Part shown: in pieces, positions 9,031 to 18,306 of the stretch
Numbering within the stretch: the stretch's first letter is position 1
How the letters are laid out: the number at the start of each line of letters is the position of its first letter
Assembly: GCF_009712605.1 (NCBI RefSeq)
Contig: NZ_WASO01000001.1
Coordinates: 62,001 to 126,000 of the forward strand
Length of the DNA stretch: 64,000 nucleotides
Source: Paludibacter sp.
Lineage (GTDB): Bacteria; Bacteroidota; Bacteroidia; Bacteroidales; Paludibacteraceae
Direction: 5' to 3'
Notes under the pieces: generated by a model
Database searches by the model: none
Told to the model about the DNA's origin: nothing
Seen by the model: only the letters and a program-made list of their open reading frames with translations
Position numbers and translations under genes: made by a program

Positions 9031-9094
9031 GAAACAACGTTCAGCGAAGCTAATTTGAAGATTTGAATTGAAAATCAACGAAGCTAAAATGAAA
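9031..9094 (+). repeat. Short dispersed intergenic repeats between ilvD and the CDF gene
   Basis: Two related units lie in tandem: one around CAGCGAAGCTAA (9042-9053) and one around CAACGAAGCTAA (9076-9087), the second preceded by GAATTGAAAAT. The same cores recur at 41528-41591 (both orientations) and 61501-61513 (reverse), always between genes. They look like members of a genome-wide short repeat family. Confidence 0.55.
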
Positions 9095-9145
9095 TCTGTA
9101 TCTTCAGATCAACGATTAAACGGTTCAACAATTAAACATTGAACA

Positions 9146-10039
9146 ATGTCTCACGACCATTCACATCATCATGATCATGCAAGCGGAAATATCGTTGCGG
9201 CGTTTTTCCTGAATTTGGGTTTTGCCATCATCGAACTGGTAGGCGGCTTGCTGACCAATAGTGTGGCGATTCTTTCGGATGCTTTGCACGATTTCGGCGA
9301 CAGTATTTCACTGGGCGTGGCGTGGTACCTGCAGCGGCTCTCCAACAAAAAAGGTGACTTGAACTACACCTATGGATACAAACGTTTCTCTCTTTTGGGG
9401 GCGATTTTTATCTCCGTGGTGTTGCTGGTCGGCTCCATTTTTGTAATACAGGCTGCTATCGGTCGCGTGATCCATCCCGAAGTGTCAAATGCCCGGGGAA
9501 TGTTCTTTCTTGCAATTCTGGGAATTGCAGTCAACGGCGCGGCCATCTTCCGGTTGAAAAAGGGTGATTCGTTGAACGAAAAAGCGGTGATGCTGCACTT
9601 TATGGAAGACGTGCTGGGTTGGATTGCCGTGCTGATTGTCAGTGTGGTGATGATGTTTGTCGATGTTCCGGTGCTCGACCCGATTCTTTCTCTGGGTATC
9701 AGTGTTTGGGTATTGACCAACGTCTACAAAAACCTGAAAGCTTCGTTCAAAATTTTGATGCAGAAGGTGCCGGCAGAGGTAAACGAACCCAAATTGCTCG
9801 AGAAAATTAAGCAACTGGATAAGGTGAAGGATTTGCACGATGTTCATCTCTGGACGCTTGACGGAGAACGGCATATCATCACGTTGCATGTCGTAACATG
9901 TTGTGCGATTAGTGTTAATGAATTGTCGGGACTGAAAGCATCTATTCGAAATCTTTGCAAGGAGTTTGGCATTTACCATGCTACCATCGAGTTCGAAACG
10001 GAAAACGAACAATGCGAGTTTGAAGCAGGATGCTGTTGA
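9146..10039 (+). CDS. Cation diffusion facilitator (zinc/cobalt exporter)
   Basis: A 297-residue CDF transporter. It starts with a His-rich cytoplasmic tail (HDHSHHHDH), has six hydrophobic segments, and carries the metal-binding residues of the transport site in SDALHDFGDS (TM2) and HFMEDVLGW (TM5). The C-terminal cytoplasmic domain (from about residue 205) ends in a Cys-rich tail (CEFEAGCC). Such proteins export Zn2+, Co2+ or Cd2+ in exchange for protons. It lies between ilvD and ilvB on the same strand, which is not a functional grouping; it may simply ride in the transcript. The exact metal cannot be read from the sequence, though the CzcD-like group is the best match. Confidence 0.93.
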   Translation: MSHDHSHHHDHASGNIVAAFFLNLGFAIIELVGGLLTNSVAILSDALHDFGDSISLGVAWYLQRLSNKKGDLNYTYGYKRFSLLGAIFISVVLLVGSIFVIQAAIGRVIHPEVSNARGMFFLAILGIAVNGAAIFRLKKGDSLNEKAVMLHFMEDVLGWIAVLIVSVVMMFVDVPVLDPILSLGISVWVLTNVYKNLKASFKILMQKVPAEVNEPKLLEKIKQLDKVKDLHDVHLWTLDGERHIITLHVVTCCAISVNELSGLKASIRNLCKEFGIYHATIEFETENEQCEFEAGCC

Positions 10040-10164
10040 AAAATTCGCATATAGCGAGAGAAATGTAAAATCAGAATAAATTGAAGTAAAAATGTGCTGG
10101 ATTGCCAGAGAAAGTCTATTTGTAAGTCTTTACTCTTGGATCTTTGCTCTTTAATCTACTAAAT

Positions 10165-11859
10165 ATGAGTCAATCACAAATTTCAGGAAGCCAGGCGCTC
10201 ATGCGAGCGTTTGTTGCCGAAGGAGTTGAAACCATTTTCGGCTATCCCGGCGGAGCCATTATGCCGGTTTACGATGCATTGTACGATTTTCACGACAAGA
10301 TGCGCCACATTTTGGTGCGTCACGAACAAGGAGCCGTACATGCAGCGCAGGGTTATTCACGCGTAACCGGAAAAACTGGTGTCGTCATTGTAACTTCAGG
10401 TCCTGCTGCCACTAACGTGATTACCGGTGTGGCCGATGCCATGATCGATAGTACCCCGATGGTAGTTGTTTGCGGACAAGTGGTTGCCTCGCTTTTGGCT
10501 ACCGATGCGTTTCAGGAAACCGACGTGGTGGGTATTACTCAACCTATTACCAAATGGAGCTATCAGATACGTTCTGCTGCCGAAATTCCATGGGCGGTGG
10601 CTCGTGCTTTTTATATTGCCCGCGAAGGCCGTCCGGGTCCTGTGGTGCTCGACCTCACAAAAAATGCGCAGATCGAGTTGATGAATTTCCATTACGAACC
10701 TTGTACTTTTATTCGCAGCTTTATCCCGACTCCGCCGATCGACGAACAGACTGTTTCGGATGCGGCCGCTTTGATTAATCAGGCGAAAAAGCCGTTTGCA
10801 TTGGTAGGACAGGGAGTTATTTTGGGTAATGCCGAAGACGAATTGCTGGCGATGCTCGAAAAAGCGCAAATTCCTGCTGCCTGGACTCTGCTCGGACTTT
10901 CGGCGATGCCTACCGATCATCCGCTCAATAAAGGGATGTTGGGAATGCACGGAAATTATGGCTGTAATATAAAAACCAACGAATGCGATGTGCTGATCGC
11001 CATCGGGATGCGTTTCGACGACCGGGTGACCAGCAAACTGGCTACTTATGCCAAACAGGCAAAAATTATTCATTTCGACATCGATATTGCCGAGATAAAT
11101 AAAAACGTAAAAGCGGATGTGGCAGTCTTGGGAAATTCAAAAGAGACTATTGCCGCAGTTACCAAACAATTGCAGCCTGCTCGTCACGACGAATGGATTT
11201 CCAGCTTCGATTCGTATGCCAAAATCGAATACGATGAGGTGATCAAAGAAGAGGTAGATCCTTCCACTCCCGATATTAAAATGGGCGAAGTGATCAGTAA
11301 AGTTTCCGAAGCTACCGGGCACAAAGCCATTTGTGTTACTGATGTGGGGCAGAATCAAATGATGGGAGCTCGCTATTTTAAGTTCTCTCAAACCCGCAGT
11401 ATGGTTACTTCGGGAGGTTTGGGAACCATGGGATTCGGTTTGCCGGCGGCCATTGGTGCTAAAATCGGAGCTCCGCATCGTACTGTTTGCCTCTTCTGTG
11501 GTGACGGTGGTATTCAGATGACCATTCAGGAACTGGGAACTATCCTTCAGGAAAATATAGGGGTAAAGATTATCGTCCTCAATAATCACTTCCTCGGCAT
11601 GGTTCGCCAATGGCAGGAGATGTTTTTCGATGAACGTTACTCGTTTACCAATATGAAAAATCCTGATTTTGTAGCAGTTGCCAAGGCGTATGGTATTAAT
11701 GGTAAATGCGTCTCCACGCACGAAGAACTCGATCATGCTATTGCTGAAATGGTTAGCAACGACGATCCCTACCTGCTCGAAGTTCGGATCGAACCCAAAG
11801 GGATGGTATTGCCGATGGTGCCTGCCGGTGCTGATATAACCGATGTACGATTGAAATAA
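10165..11859 (+). CDS. ilvB: Acetolactate synthase large (catalytic) subunit
   Basis: This thiamine-diphosphate enzyme makes acetolactate or acetohydroxybutyrate, the committed step to branched-chain amino acids. The ATG at 10165 is chosen because the homologous region starts with SGSQALMRAFVAEGVETIFGYPGG; an in-frame TTG seven codons earlier is unlikely. Visible features are the catalytic Glu in VRHEQGAVHAAQGYSR (near residue 50), the FAD/central domain, and the ThDP/Mg motif beginning GDGGIQM near residue 448 and ending in NN. The length of 564 residues is typical. ilvN follows after a 193-base gap that is filled by repeat-like sequence. Confidence 0.96.
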   Translation: MSQSQISGSQALMRAFVAEGVETIFGYPGGAIMPVYDALYDFHDKMRHILVRHEQGAVHAAQGYSRVTGKTGVVIVTSGPAATNVITGVADAMIDSTPMVVVCGQVVASLLATDAFQETDVVGITQPITKWSYQIRSAAEIPWAVARAFYIAREGRPGPVVLDLTKNAQIELMNFHYEPCTFIRSFIPTPPIDEQTVSDAAALINQAKKPFALVGQGVILGNAEDELLAMLEKAQIPAAWTLLGLSAMPTDHPLNKGMLGMHGNYGCNIKTNECDVLIAIGMRFDDRVTSKLATYAKQAKIIHFDIDIAEINKNVKADVAVLGNSKETIAAVTKQLQPARHDEWISSFDSYAKIEYDEVIKEEVDPSTPDIKMGEVISKVSEATGHKAICVTDVGQNQMMGARYFKFSQTRSMVTSGGLGTMGFGLPAAIGAKIGAPHRTVCLFCGDGGIQMTIQELGTILQENIGVKIIVLNNHFLGMVRQWQEMFFDERYSFTNMKNPDFVAVAKAYGINGKCVSTHEELDHAIAEMVSNDDPYLLEVRIEPKGMVLPMVPAGADITDVRLK

Positions 11860-11860
11860 C

Positions 11861-12046
11861 GACCTCCCCTAACCCCTCCCGAGGAGGGGAAACGGAATCT
11901 GCAACAGAATTGTATTTTTAAAAATATGTCATAATAATAAATTCGCCCGGATTTTCTTCCTTTCATAGATTTCATTCCTTTTTCCTTCTCCTTGGGAGAA
12001 GGTGCCCGAAGGGCGGATGAGGTCAGGGGAGGTTGGGAGGGGCTAC
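11861..12046. repeat. GC-rich palindromic repeat element between ilvB and ilvN
   Basis: The gap holds CCCCTCC/GGAGGGG (11873-11889, 3-base loop), then an AT-rich middle, then CCTTCTCC/GGAGAAGG (11984-12002) and GCCCGAAGGGC (12004-12014). The outer ends, ACCTCCCCTAACCCC (from 11862) and GGTCAGGGGAGGT (about 12021-12033), are roughly inverted copies of each other. This pattern resembles short interspersed palindromic elements seen between genes in many bacteria. It is inside the presumed ilv transcript. Confidence 0.65.
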
Positions 12047-12052
12047 TGACTT

Positions 12053-12592
12053 ATGGAAAAAACATTATATACCGTTATCGTTTTCTCTGAAAACCGCCCC
12101 GGATTGCTGAATCAGGTATCCATTATCTTTTCGCGCCGGCAACTCAATATTGAAAGTCTTACCGTATCGGCATCGTCCATCGAAGGTGTTCACAAATTTA
12201 CTATCACGGTCTATACCGACGAGGAAGAGATTGATAAAGTGGTGAAGCAAATCGAAAAGCGCATCGATGTGCTCAAGGCATATTACTACACTGATGATGA
12301 GGTTATTTATCAGGAAGTTGCTTTGTATAAAGTTGATACCGAGTCGATTCTTGAAAGCGACGAGATAGAACAACTGGTACGTAAATACAATGCCCGTTTT
12401 CTGGAGATTACCCGTACCTTCTCGGTAATCGAAATGACCGGTCACACCGACGAGATCAAGGAGCTGTATTATGCTCTCGACAAGTTTGGCGTGAAACAGT
12501 ACGTTCGTTCGGGGCGAATCGCCATCACCAAATCGACCTCCGAATTGCTCAGCAAATTCCTTTCCGAGCGCGAGGAAGAAGCAAAGGGCTGA
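12053..12592 (+). CDS. ilvN: Acetolactate synthase small (regulatory) subunit
   Basis: A 179-residue protein with an N-terminal ACT domain (about residues 5-78: YTVIVFSENRPGLLNQVS, then the LNIESLTV strand) and a C-terminal domain of the ALS_ss type. It binds the catalytic subunit IlvB, raises its activity and confers valine feedback inhibition. Residues in the NRPGLLNQV loop correspond to the effector-binding segment of the family. The length is slightly longer than the enterobacterial IlvH and normal for Bacteroidetes. A strong terminator follows, so the ilv unit ends here; ilvC and leu genes are not in the window. Confidence 0.94.
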   Translation: MEKTLYTVIVFSENRPGLLNQVSIIFSRRQLNIESLTVSASSIEGVHKFTITVYTDEEEIDKVVKQIEKRIDVLKAYYYTDDEVIYQEVALYKVDTESILESDEIEQLVRKYNARFLEITRTFSVIEMTGHTDEIKELYYALDKFGVKQYVRSGRIAITKSTSELLSKFLSEREEEAKG

Positions 12593-12615
12593 CAGCAAGC
12601 ATTTCAGCAAAATAT

Positions 12616-12670
12616 AACACCTTCTTTTTACAGACGTATTCTCTGTGAAAAGAGGGTGTTTTTGTTTTTA
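12616..12670 (+). terminator. Terminator after ilvN
   Basis: AACACC...TCTTTTT.ACAGA pairs imperfectly with TCTGTGAAAAGAGGGTGTT over about 19 positions and is followed by TTTGTTTTTATT. Confidence 0.85.
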
Positions 12671-12723
12671 TTGTGTTGAAAATGAACGAGATATGTGCTG
12701 TGTGTTTTTTGGGATAAATATTG

Positions 12724-12731
12724 TAACTTTG
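12724..12731 (+). promoter_or_regulatory. -7 promoter element upstream of pnp
   Basis: TAACTTTG matches TAnnTTTG and lies 42 bases before the pnp ATG. The upstream box is weak. Confidence 0.55.
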
Positions 12732-12772
12732 TGCCGACTTCAATAAGTTTTAAAAACATAAATTATTCACAG

Positions 12773-14905
12773 ATGAATGTAGTAACAAAAACCATCGAAC
12801 TGGGCGATGGACGCACTATTACTATCGAAACAGGGAAGTTGGCAAAACAAGCCGACGGTTCTGTAGTAGTTAGAATGGGCGACACGATGTTGTTGGCAAC
12901 GGTATGCGCTGCCGCTGATGCTGTCCCGGGCACCGATTTTATGCCGTTATCGGTTGATTACAAAGAAAAATATGCCGCTGCCGGTCGTTTTCCGGGTGGC
13001 TTTACCCGTCGCGAAGGTCGTCCTTCCGACTCTGAAATCCTCGTTTCGCGTTTGGTTGACCGCGCGTTGCGTCCTCTTTTCCCTGACGATTTCCACGCTG
13101 AAACTTTTGTCAACGTAATGTTGATTTCTGCTGATGGCGTTGATATGCCTGATGCTTTAGCTGGTTTAGCTGCTTCTGCTGCCTTGGCAGTTTCAGATGT
13201 TCCTTTCAACGGACCTATTTCTGAAGTTCGCGTAGCACGCGTTGACGGAAAATTCCTCGTAAATCCTACTTTCGATCAACTCGAAAACGCCGATATCGAC
13301 GTGATGGTTGCTGCTACTATGGACAACATCATGATGGTGGAAGGTGAAATGGACGAAGTGTCAGAATTGGATTTGCTGGAAGCTATGAAAGTAGCTCACG
13401 AAGCTATTAAAGTACACTGTCAGGCACAAATCGAATTGATGGAAGCTGTAGGAAAGACAGAAAAACGTGCTTACTGCCACGAAGTCAACGACGAAGATTT
13501 GCGCAAAGATATTCACGATAAAACATTTGCAAAAGCATTTGAACTTGCAAAATCGGGTAATACCGACAAACACGCACGTGTTGCTGCGTTCAAAGCTGTA
13601 AAAGAAGAATACATTGCAGCTCTCGAACCTGAAGTTGCTGCTGAAAAAGGTGCTTTGATTTCACGCTACTACCACGATGTGGAAAAAGAAGCTATGCGTC
13701 GTGCTATTTTGGACGAAGGAATTCGTTTGGATGGTCGTAAGACTACTGAAATCCGTCCTATCTGGTCAGAAGTTGATTACCTGCCGGGAGCACACGGTTC
13801 TGCCGTATTTACCCGTGGCGAAACTCAATCGTTGACTACCGTTACATTGGGTACCAAAATGGACGAAAAGTTGATCGACGAAGCTTTGGTACAAGGCAAA
13901 GACCGGTTCTTATTACACTATAATTTCCCTCCTTTCTCAACCGGCGAAGCCCGTGCATCACGTGGTACAGGCCGTCGTGAAATTGGTCACGGAAACCTTG
14001 CATTGCGTGCTTTGAAACGCATGATCCCTGAAGATTATCCATACGTTGTTCGCGTGGTTTCAGATATTTTGGAATCGAATGGTTCGTCATCTATGGCTAC
14101 CGTTTGTGCCGGAACTCTCGCTTTGATGGACGCTGGTGTGGCTATCAAAAAACCGGTTTCAGGTATTGCAATGGGTTTGATCTCAGAAAATAAAGGTAAA
14201 AACTTTGCTGTTCTTTCTGATATTTTGGGAGACGAAGATCACCTGGGAGATATGGACTTCAAGGTAACCGGAACCAAAGATGGTATTACTGCAACACAAA
14301 TGGACATCAAGGTTGACGGACTTTCGTTCGAAATTCTTGAAAAAGCATTGATGCAGGCACACGAAGGCCGTATGCACATTCTGGGCAAAATCGCTGAAAC
14401 TATCGAAGATCCTCGCGAAGACCTGAAACCGAATGCACCTCGCATTGTGGTAATCACTATTCCGAAAGATTTGATTGGTGCTGTAATAGGCCCGGGCGGT
14501 AAAATTATTCAAGGTATTCAGGCAGAAACAGGCGCTAATGTTGCTATCGAAGAAGTTGGCAATATCGGCCGTGTGGAAATTGCCGCTACCAATAAAGCCT
14601 CTCTGGATGCTGCTATTGCCCGTGTGAAAGGCATCACAGCCATTCCTGAGGTTGGTGAAGTATACACCTCCAAAGTAAAATCGATCATGCCTTACGGTTG
14701 TTTTGTAGAGTTCCTTCCGGGTAAAGAAGGTTTGCTTCACATCTCCGAAATTTCATGGACTCGTCTGGAAACAGTAGAAGCTGCCGGTTTGAAAGAAGGT
14801 GATACAATCGATGTAAAATTGCTCGATGTAGATCCGAAGAGCGGTAAATTCAAACTTTCACACAAAGTGCTGGTTCCGCGTCCACACGATCAGGAAAAGA
14901 AATAA
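12773..14905 (+). CDS. pnp: Polyribonucleotide nucleotidyltransferase (PNPase)
   Basis: PNPase is a trimeric 3'-5' phosphorolytic exoribonuclease of the RNA degradation machinery. The ATG at 12773 gives 710 residues and starts with the family N-terminus ([20 protein letters not shown]); upstream in-frame codons overlap the promoter. Domains in order are RNase PH 1 (about 10-140), the helical domain, RNase PH 2 (about 315-545, with [11 protein letters not shown]), a KH domain with the IGPGGKIIQ loop near residue 570, and an S1 domain from about 625. The codon choice is strongly biased, as in highly expressed genes. The gene is monocistronic, with a promoter before it and a strong hairpin after it. 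Confidence 0.96.
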   Translation: MNVVTKTIELGDGRTITIETGKLAKQADGSVVVRMGDTMLLATVCAAADAVPGTDFMPLSVDYKEKYAAAGRFPGGFTRREGRPSDSEILVSRLVDRALRPLFPDDFHAETFVNVMLISADGVDMPDALAGLAASAALAVSDVPFNGPISEVRVARVDGKFLVNPTFDQLENADIDVMVAATMDNIMMVEGEMDEVSELDLLEAMKVAHEAIKVHCQAQIELMEAVGKTEKRAYCHEVNDEDLRKDIHDKTFAKAFELAKSGNTDKHARVAAFKAVKEEYIAALEPEVAAEKGALISRYYHDVEKEAMRRAILDEGIRLDGRKTTEIRPIWSEVDYLPGAHGSAVFTRGETQSLTTVTLGTKMDEKLIDEALVQGKDRFLLHYNFPPFSTGEARASRGTGRREIGHGNLALRALKRMIPEDYPYVVRVVSDILESNGSSSMATVCAGTLALMDAGVAIKKPVSGIAMGLISENKGKNFAVLSDILGDEDHLGDMDFKVTGTKDGITATQMDIKVDGLSFEILEKALMQAHEGRMHILGKIAETIEDPREDLKPNAPRIVVITIPKDLIGAVIGPGGKIIQGIQAETGANVAIEEVGNIGRVEIAATNKASLDAAIARVKGITAIPEVGEVYTSKVKSIMPYGCFVEFLPGKEGLLHISEISWTRLETVEAAGLKEGDTIDVKLLDVDPKSGKFKLSHKVLVPRPHDQEKK

Positions 14906-14927
14906 TTACTAACATAATTCATTTTCC

Positions 14928-14963
14928 AAAAGAGGGATAGACATTGTCTATCCCTCTTTTTTA
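14928..14963. terminator. Bidirectional terminator between pnp and the convergent regulator gene
   Basis: AAAAGAGGGATAGA (14928-14941) is a perfect inverted copy of TCTATCCCTCTTTT (14947-14960). The stop codon of the minus-strand gene (14948-14950) lies within the right arm, so the hairpin encodes the last residues of that protein and serves both strands. Confidence 0.9.
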
Positions 14964-15253
14964 TGTTGTTGAGGATTGAGATAGCTTTGCAAAGCTTCCA
15001 CATACTGTTGGAATGCTTCAACGCCCTGCTGTGTGATTTTGCATGTCGTACAGGGCATTTTTCCTTTGAAAGACTTGGTTACGTCAATGTAGCCGGCCTC
15101 CTTCAGCTTTTCTATTTGTACGCTTAAATTTCCGGCCGTAGTCCCGGTTTGTTTGCGTATGTAAGTAAAGTCGGCGCTATCGACACTGATTAGTATCGAC
15201 ATTATACCAAGCCTCAACTCGCTATGTAATAGTGGGTTTAATTCTTTGAACAT
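14948..15253 (-). CDS. Winged-helix transcriptional regulator
   Basis: A 101-residue protein made of a single winged-helix DNA-binding domain (HTH_34/MarR-like): LHSELRLGIMSIL as first helix, TTAGNLSVQIEKLKEAGYI as recognition region near residues 38-57, then a wing containing MPCTTCKIT. The C-x-x-C pair in the wing is seen in some members and could be redox or metal sensitive, which is speculation. It overlaps by 16 bases the upstream gene for a multi-span membrane protein. Such regulator/membrane-protein pairs are common in Bacteroidetes, and the regulator probably controls its own operon. Confidence 0.85.
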   Translation of the reverse strand: MFKELNPLLHSELRLGIMSILISVDSADFTYIRKQTGTTAGNLSVQIEKLKEAGYIDVTKSFKGKMPCTTCKITQQGVEAFQQYVEALQSYLNPQQHKKEG

Positions 15254-15849
15254 CTCTTCTGGGCTCTGTAGTTCAAAATGTGACCGGGGATGATGTCGAT
15301 GCAGATAAATGCTAAAGCGAATGTCAGCATTTTAACATCATAGTCGGGAACCAGATAGTTGACAAAGCCGATCAGCATCCCTATTAACGATCCGATAACA
15401 GAAGGCTTAAATTCGGTTACCAGTCCCGTAAGCATAGATCCCATGCCCATCATCAGTATAACTACAAACAAAATGGGAAATGCCCACATAAAACTGAAAA
15501 TGGTTGCGGCAGACAGGAAGAAGCCGGTTATTCCAACAACCATCCAGATATACCTAATCACCTTGTCGATGTAGGTTTTGACTAACTTTGGCTGTCTGCT
15601 CTTGAATACGATATACGGATAACCTATTACCGGAATGAGAAACCACAAAAAGTTCCAATTAGGATTTCCGGTCAGGCGAAGTGCCAGCCATACGGAAATG
15701 GTGGCAAATATGGTTGCATATCCCCACACAAGCATTTGGCCACCAGCACCTCGCTCAAGCCTTTTTTGTGAGTTCTGAATCATTTGCGCAATCAGCGCCA
15801 AACTCTCTTTTTCATTTAGAGTTTTGTCCTGCATCTGAGAGTCTTCCAT
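15238..15849 (-). CDS. Multi-span membrane protein, partner of the winged-helix regulator
   Basis: A 203-residue protein with a charged N-terminus (about 35 residues) and five to six hydrophobic segments. I do not recognise a named family with certainty. The gene precedes and overlaps the winged-helix regulator gene, so the two are translated from one message. Paired genes of this form are frequent in Bacteroidetes; no transport or enzyme motif is visible. The start could be the second Met (residue 6), which changes little. Confidence 0.8.
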   Translation of the reverse strand: MEDSQMQDKTLNEKESLALIAQMIQNSQKRLERGAGGQMLVWGYATIFATISVWLALRLTGNPNWNFLWFLIPVIGYPYIVFKSRQPKLVKTYIDKVIRYIWMVVGITGFFLSAATIFSFMWAFPILFVVILMMGMGSMLTGLVTEFKPSVIGSLIGMLIGFVNYLVPDYDVKMLTFALAFICIDIIPGHILNYRAQKRCSKN

Positions 15850-15907
15850 CTTTGTAAAATTTAAGTGTAAAGGTAATTGTAAATTATTTTTGCCGCAAGA
15901 TTATTGC

Positions 15908-18298
15908 TTATTTTATTCCCGTCGATTTCTCGAGCCGGTTCTTTTCTTCTCCGGATGAGTTTTCTATCGAGCGTTTTTTGAACGACTTGCCGCTTTTGAA
16001 GTTGTATTGAATGCTGAGCTTGACGTAGCGTGAACTTTGCGCTTCGGTTCCTTTGCTGTTGATGGTGAAGTAGGGCGTATTGGAGAAATAAGAGATCTTG
16101 CTGTCAAAAATATTATTGATGCCTACAGCTGCCGATACTCTGTCGCCGAATAATTGTTTTTTTACTGTTGCATGGAACAACTGACGTTGATTGATACCGG
16201 AATTGGCAGAATACAAACGACTTGTGCCGCTGTATGTCAATTCTAAATAGTATTTTTTCGGCAACTTGAATCCTGTGGTTATGTTTGCAAAATAGAGATA
16301 ATGCGCCATGACAGGATCGTTGGCTGTGGCTCGTATATCTTGTTTCACACCCACCAGATTAGCGTTCACATTGCACCATTCGACCGGCTTCAACGGAAAA
16401 ATCAGGGCAACATAGTAGTGATTCTCGCTGTAGTGATTTTCAGGCGTGATATAGGTTATTTTGGGATTGGTCGGATCAATTTTGCACACTTCGCGTATCA
16501 GGTCGTGATGTAAATGTCCGCCGATCGACAGAATGTAACGGTAATGATAAACTGCCGTGATCCCGAGATTGTTGATATATGTCGGACGTAGTTCCGGGTT
16601 TCCTACCATGTATGAATAATCGGAATATTGAACACGATTCGGATTCAGATACCAGAAATTGGGTCGTTCGATGTTTCTGGAGTACTGGCCGATGAGCATG
16701 AAAGTGCGCATGGCATCGAACGAATAAGTGACATTAACGCTTGGAAACAGATCGAAATAGTGTCGGCTGATATACCCGTTTTGTCCGTCAACACTCGTGT
16801 ATTCTCCTCTTAAACCTCCCGACAGGCTCCACTGGCGGATATTGGTGGCAAAGGTGCCATACATTGCGCCGATGTTTTCGGTATAGTTGAGCAAGAAACT
16901 GTAGTCGGGTAGCGTTTGCCATTTTGATGCCGAATAGCTTTCGTACCGGACGGTATCGGCAATACTATTTCGGGTATATTTTATCCCGGCAGAATATTTT
17001 GCGCCTCCGTGTAATACTTTGTTAATCATTCCATCGGCTGTAAATATTTTATAGTTCGATATCGAATTGCTCCTGTAGATGCTGTCACTAACAAAACTAC
17101 CCGTTGTGAAATAAGAGTTGTAATCGTTTTTACCGGTCACTTTCTTTTTGGTGTAGTTAGTGATTACTTTCAATGTGGAACCTAGTGTGTCAAGCTTTGA
17201 TATATAATTCAATAACGCATTGAAATTTTCTGCATTTTCGTTTTGGTTGTAATGGCTTGACCCTTGAGCTGTTAATCCATTTTGTATAATGAGTGTGTTT
17301 GCCGATGTCGGATTGGGTGTATTTTGTTTCGAGTACTCTATTTCTGCACCAAAGCTGTTGCGCTTGTCGGCATCGTAAATAGCACTTATTTTCCCAATGC
17401 CTGCGCGGGTTTTCTGGTTCATCAACGATTGCGATTTGAAATCTGTATTGTCATCGTTGTGATATGCCCGGGTAGCCTCCATCTCGTTTTTTCCTGTCGT
17501 TGTGATATTGCCTGAGGCACTGGCATCGAATGTCCATTTGTTCAGGCTGACATTCAATGTTGCGGCAGGATCGTACTCGCCAATATATTTTCCTTGTAAA
17601 GTGTTGAAAACCAAATTGCCGTTAATGCCTTTCTCTATTTGTTTCCGGAGAATGATCTTAACCACTCCGCTGTTGGTATCGGCACTGTATTCGGCACCTG
17701 CCTGCGGAATTACTTCTACACGGGCAATGTTCGACGATTGAATGTTGCGGAGATAATTGTACAGATCTTTGCCTGAAAGCTTTATCTCACGTTCGTTGAT
17801 AAAAACTTTGCTTCCGGAGGCACCGTTGATAGAGACTCCATTCTCATCGACCCAAACACCCGGAGCCAGCCGAAGAATTTCCGATGCATCTTTGTTGAGG
17901 GAGGCCGGTGTCTTGTCGATGCGCATCACAAACCTGTCGGCTTCGCGTGTTATGGCTGACGCTTTTACCACCACCTCGCTTAATCCTACTGTGGATTCTG
18001 TTAACTTGAAAACTCCCAGATTTTGATCGGAAGCCGTTATGTCTTCATCCATAGGTTTGTACGCGATGTTTCTTATTTTCATATGATATCTGCCGTCAGC
18101 CATAGCTAAAGTAAACCGGCCCACAGAATCGCTGATTGCAGTCGCTACCTGTTTATCTCCGTTAAAGAACGCAATGGTAGCAAACTCAATCGGTTCACCC
18201 TTATTACTTTTTACATATCCAATCCGGTTTTGCGATGAAAGTATGTGGCAGAGGGTAAGCAGTAGCAGTATCAGGCCGATTTTGATCAAAAGTCTCAT
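15908..18298 (-). CDS. Outer membrane beta-barrel protein, TonB-dependent receptor type
   Basis: A 796-residue outer membrane protein. The ATG at 18298 is preferred over an in-frame TTG two codons upstream. A signal peptide (LLIKIGLILLLLTLCHIL) is followed by a carboxypeptidase-regulatory-like beta domain (about 25-100), a plug-like domain containing LRLAPGVWVDENGVSING (near residue 142) and IARVEVIPQAGAEYSA (near 195), and a long beta-barrel of the OMP_b-brl_3 class. No TonB box can be pinned down by eye. The substrate is unknown. It follows the DUF2141 gene after only 8 bases, so the two form an operon, probably involved in uptake or envelope function. Confidence 0.88.
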   Translation of the reverse strand: MRLLIKIGLILLLLTLCHILSSQNRIGYVKSNKGEPIEFATIAFFNGDKQVATAISDSVGRFTLAMADGRYHMKIRNIAYKPMDEDITASDQNLGVFKLTESTVGLSEVVVKASAITREADRFVMRIDKTPASLNKDASEILRLAPGVWVDENGVSINGASGSKVFINEREIKLSGKDLYNYLRNIQSSNIARVEVIPQAGAEYSADTNSGVVKIILRKQIEKGINGNLVFNTLQGKYIGEYDPAATLNVSLNKWTFDASASGNITTTGKNEMEATRAYHNDDNTDFKSQSLMNQKTRAGIGKISAIYDADKRNSFGAEIEYSKQNTPNPTSANTLIIQNGLTAQGSSHYNQNENAENFNALLNYISKLDTLGSTLKVITNYTKKKVTGKNDYNSYFTTGSFVSDSIYRSNSISNYKIFTADGMINKVLHGGAKYSAGIKYTRNSIADTVRYESYSASKWQTLPDYSFLLNYTENIGAMYGTFATNIRQWSLSGGLRGEYTSVDGQNGYISRHYFDLFPSVNVTYSFDAMRTFMLIGQYSRNIERPNFWYLNPNRVQYSDYSYMVGNPELRPTYINNLGITAVYHYRYILSIGGHLHHDLIREVCKIDPTNPKITYITPENHYSENHYYVALIFPLKPVEWCNVNANLVGVKQDIRATANDPVMAHYLYFANITTGFKLPKKYYLELTYSGTSRLYSANSGINQRQLFHATVKKQLFGDRVSAAVGINNIFDSKISYFSNTPYFTINSKGTEAQSSRYVKLSIQYNFKSGKSFKKRSIENSSGEEKNRLEKSTGIK

Positions 18299-18306
18299 TT
18301 TCAAAG

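Noticed and set aside
10396-11073. Minus-strand open frame of 225 codons within ilvB
   Set aside because: Shadow of ilvB without domain or start context.
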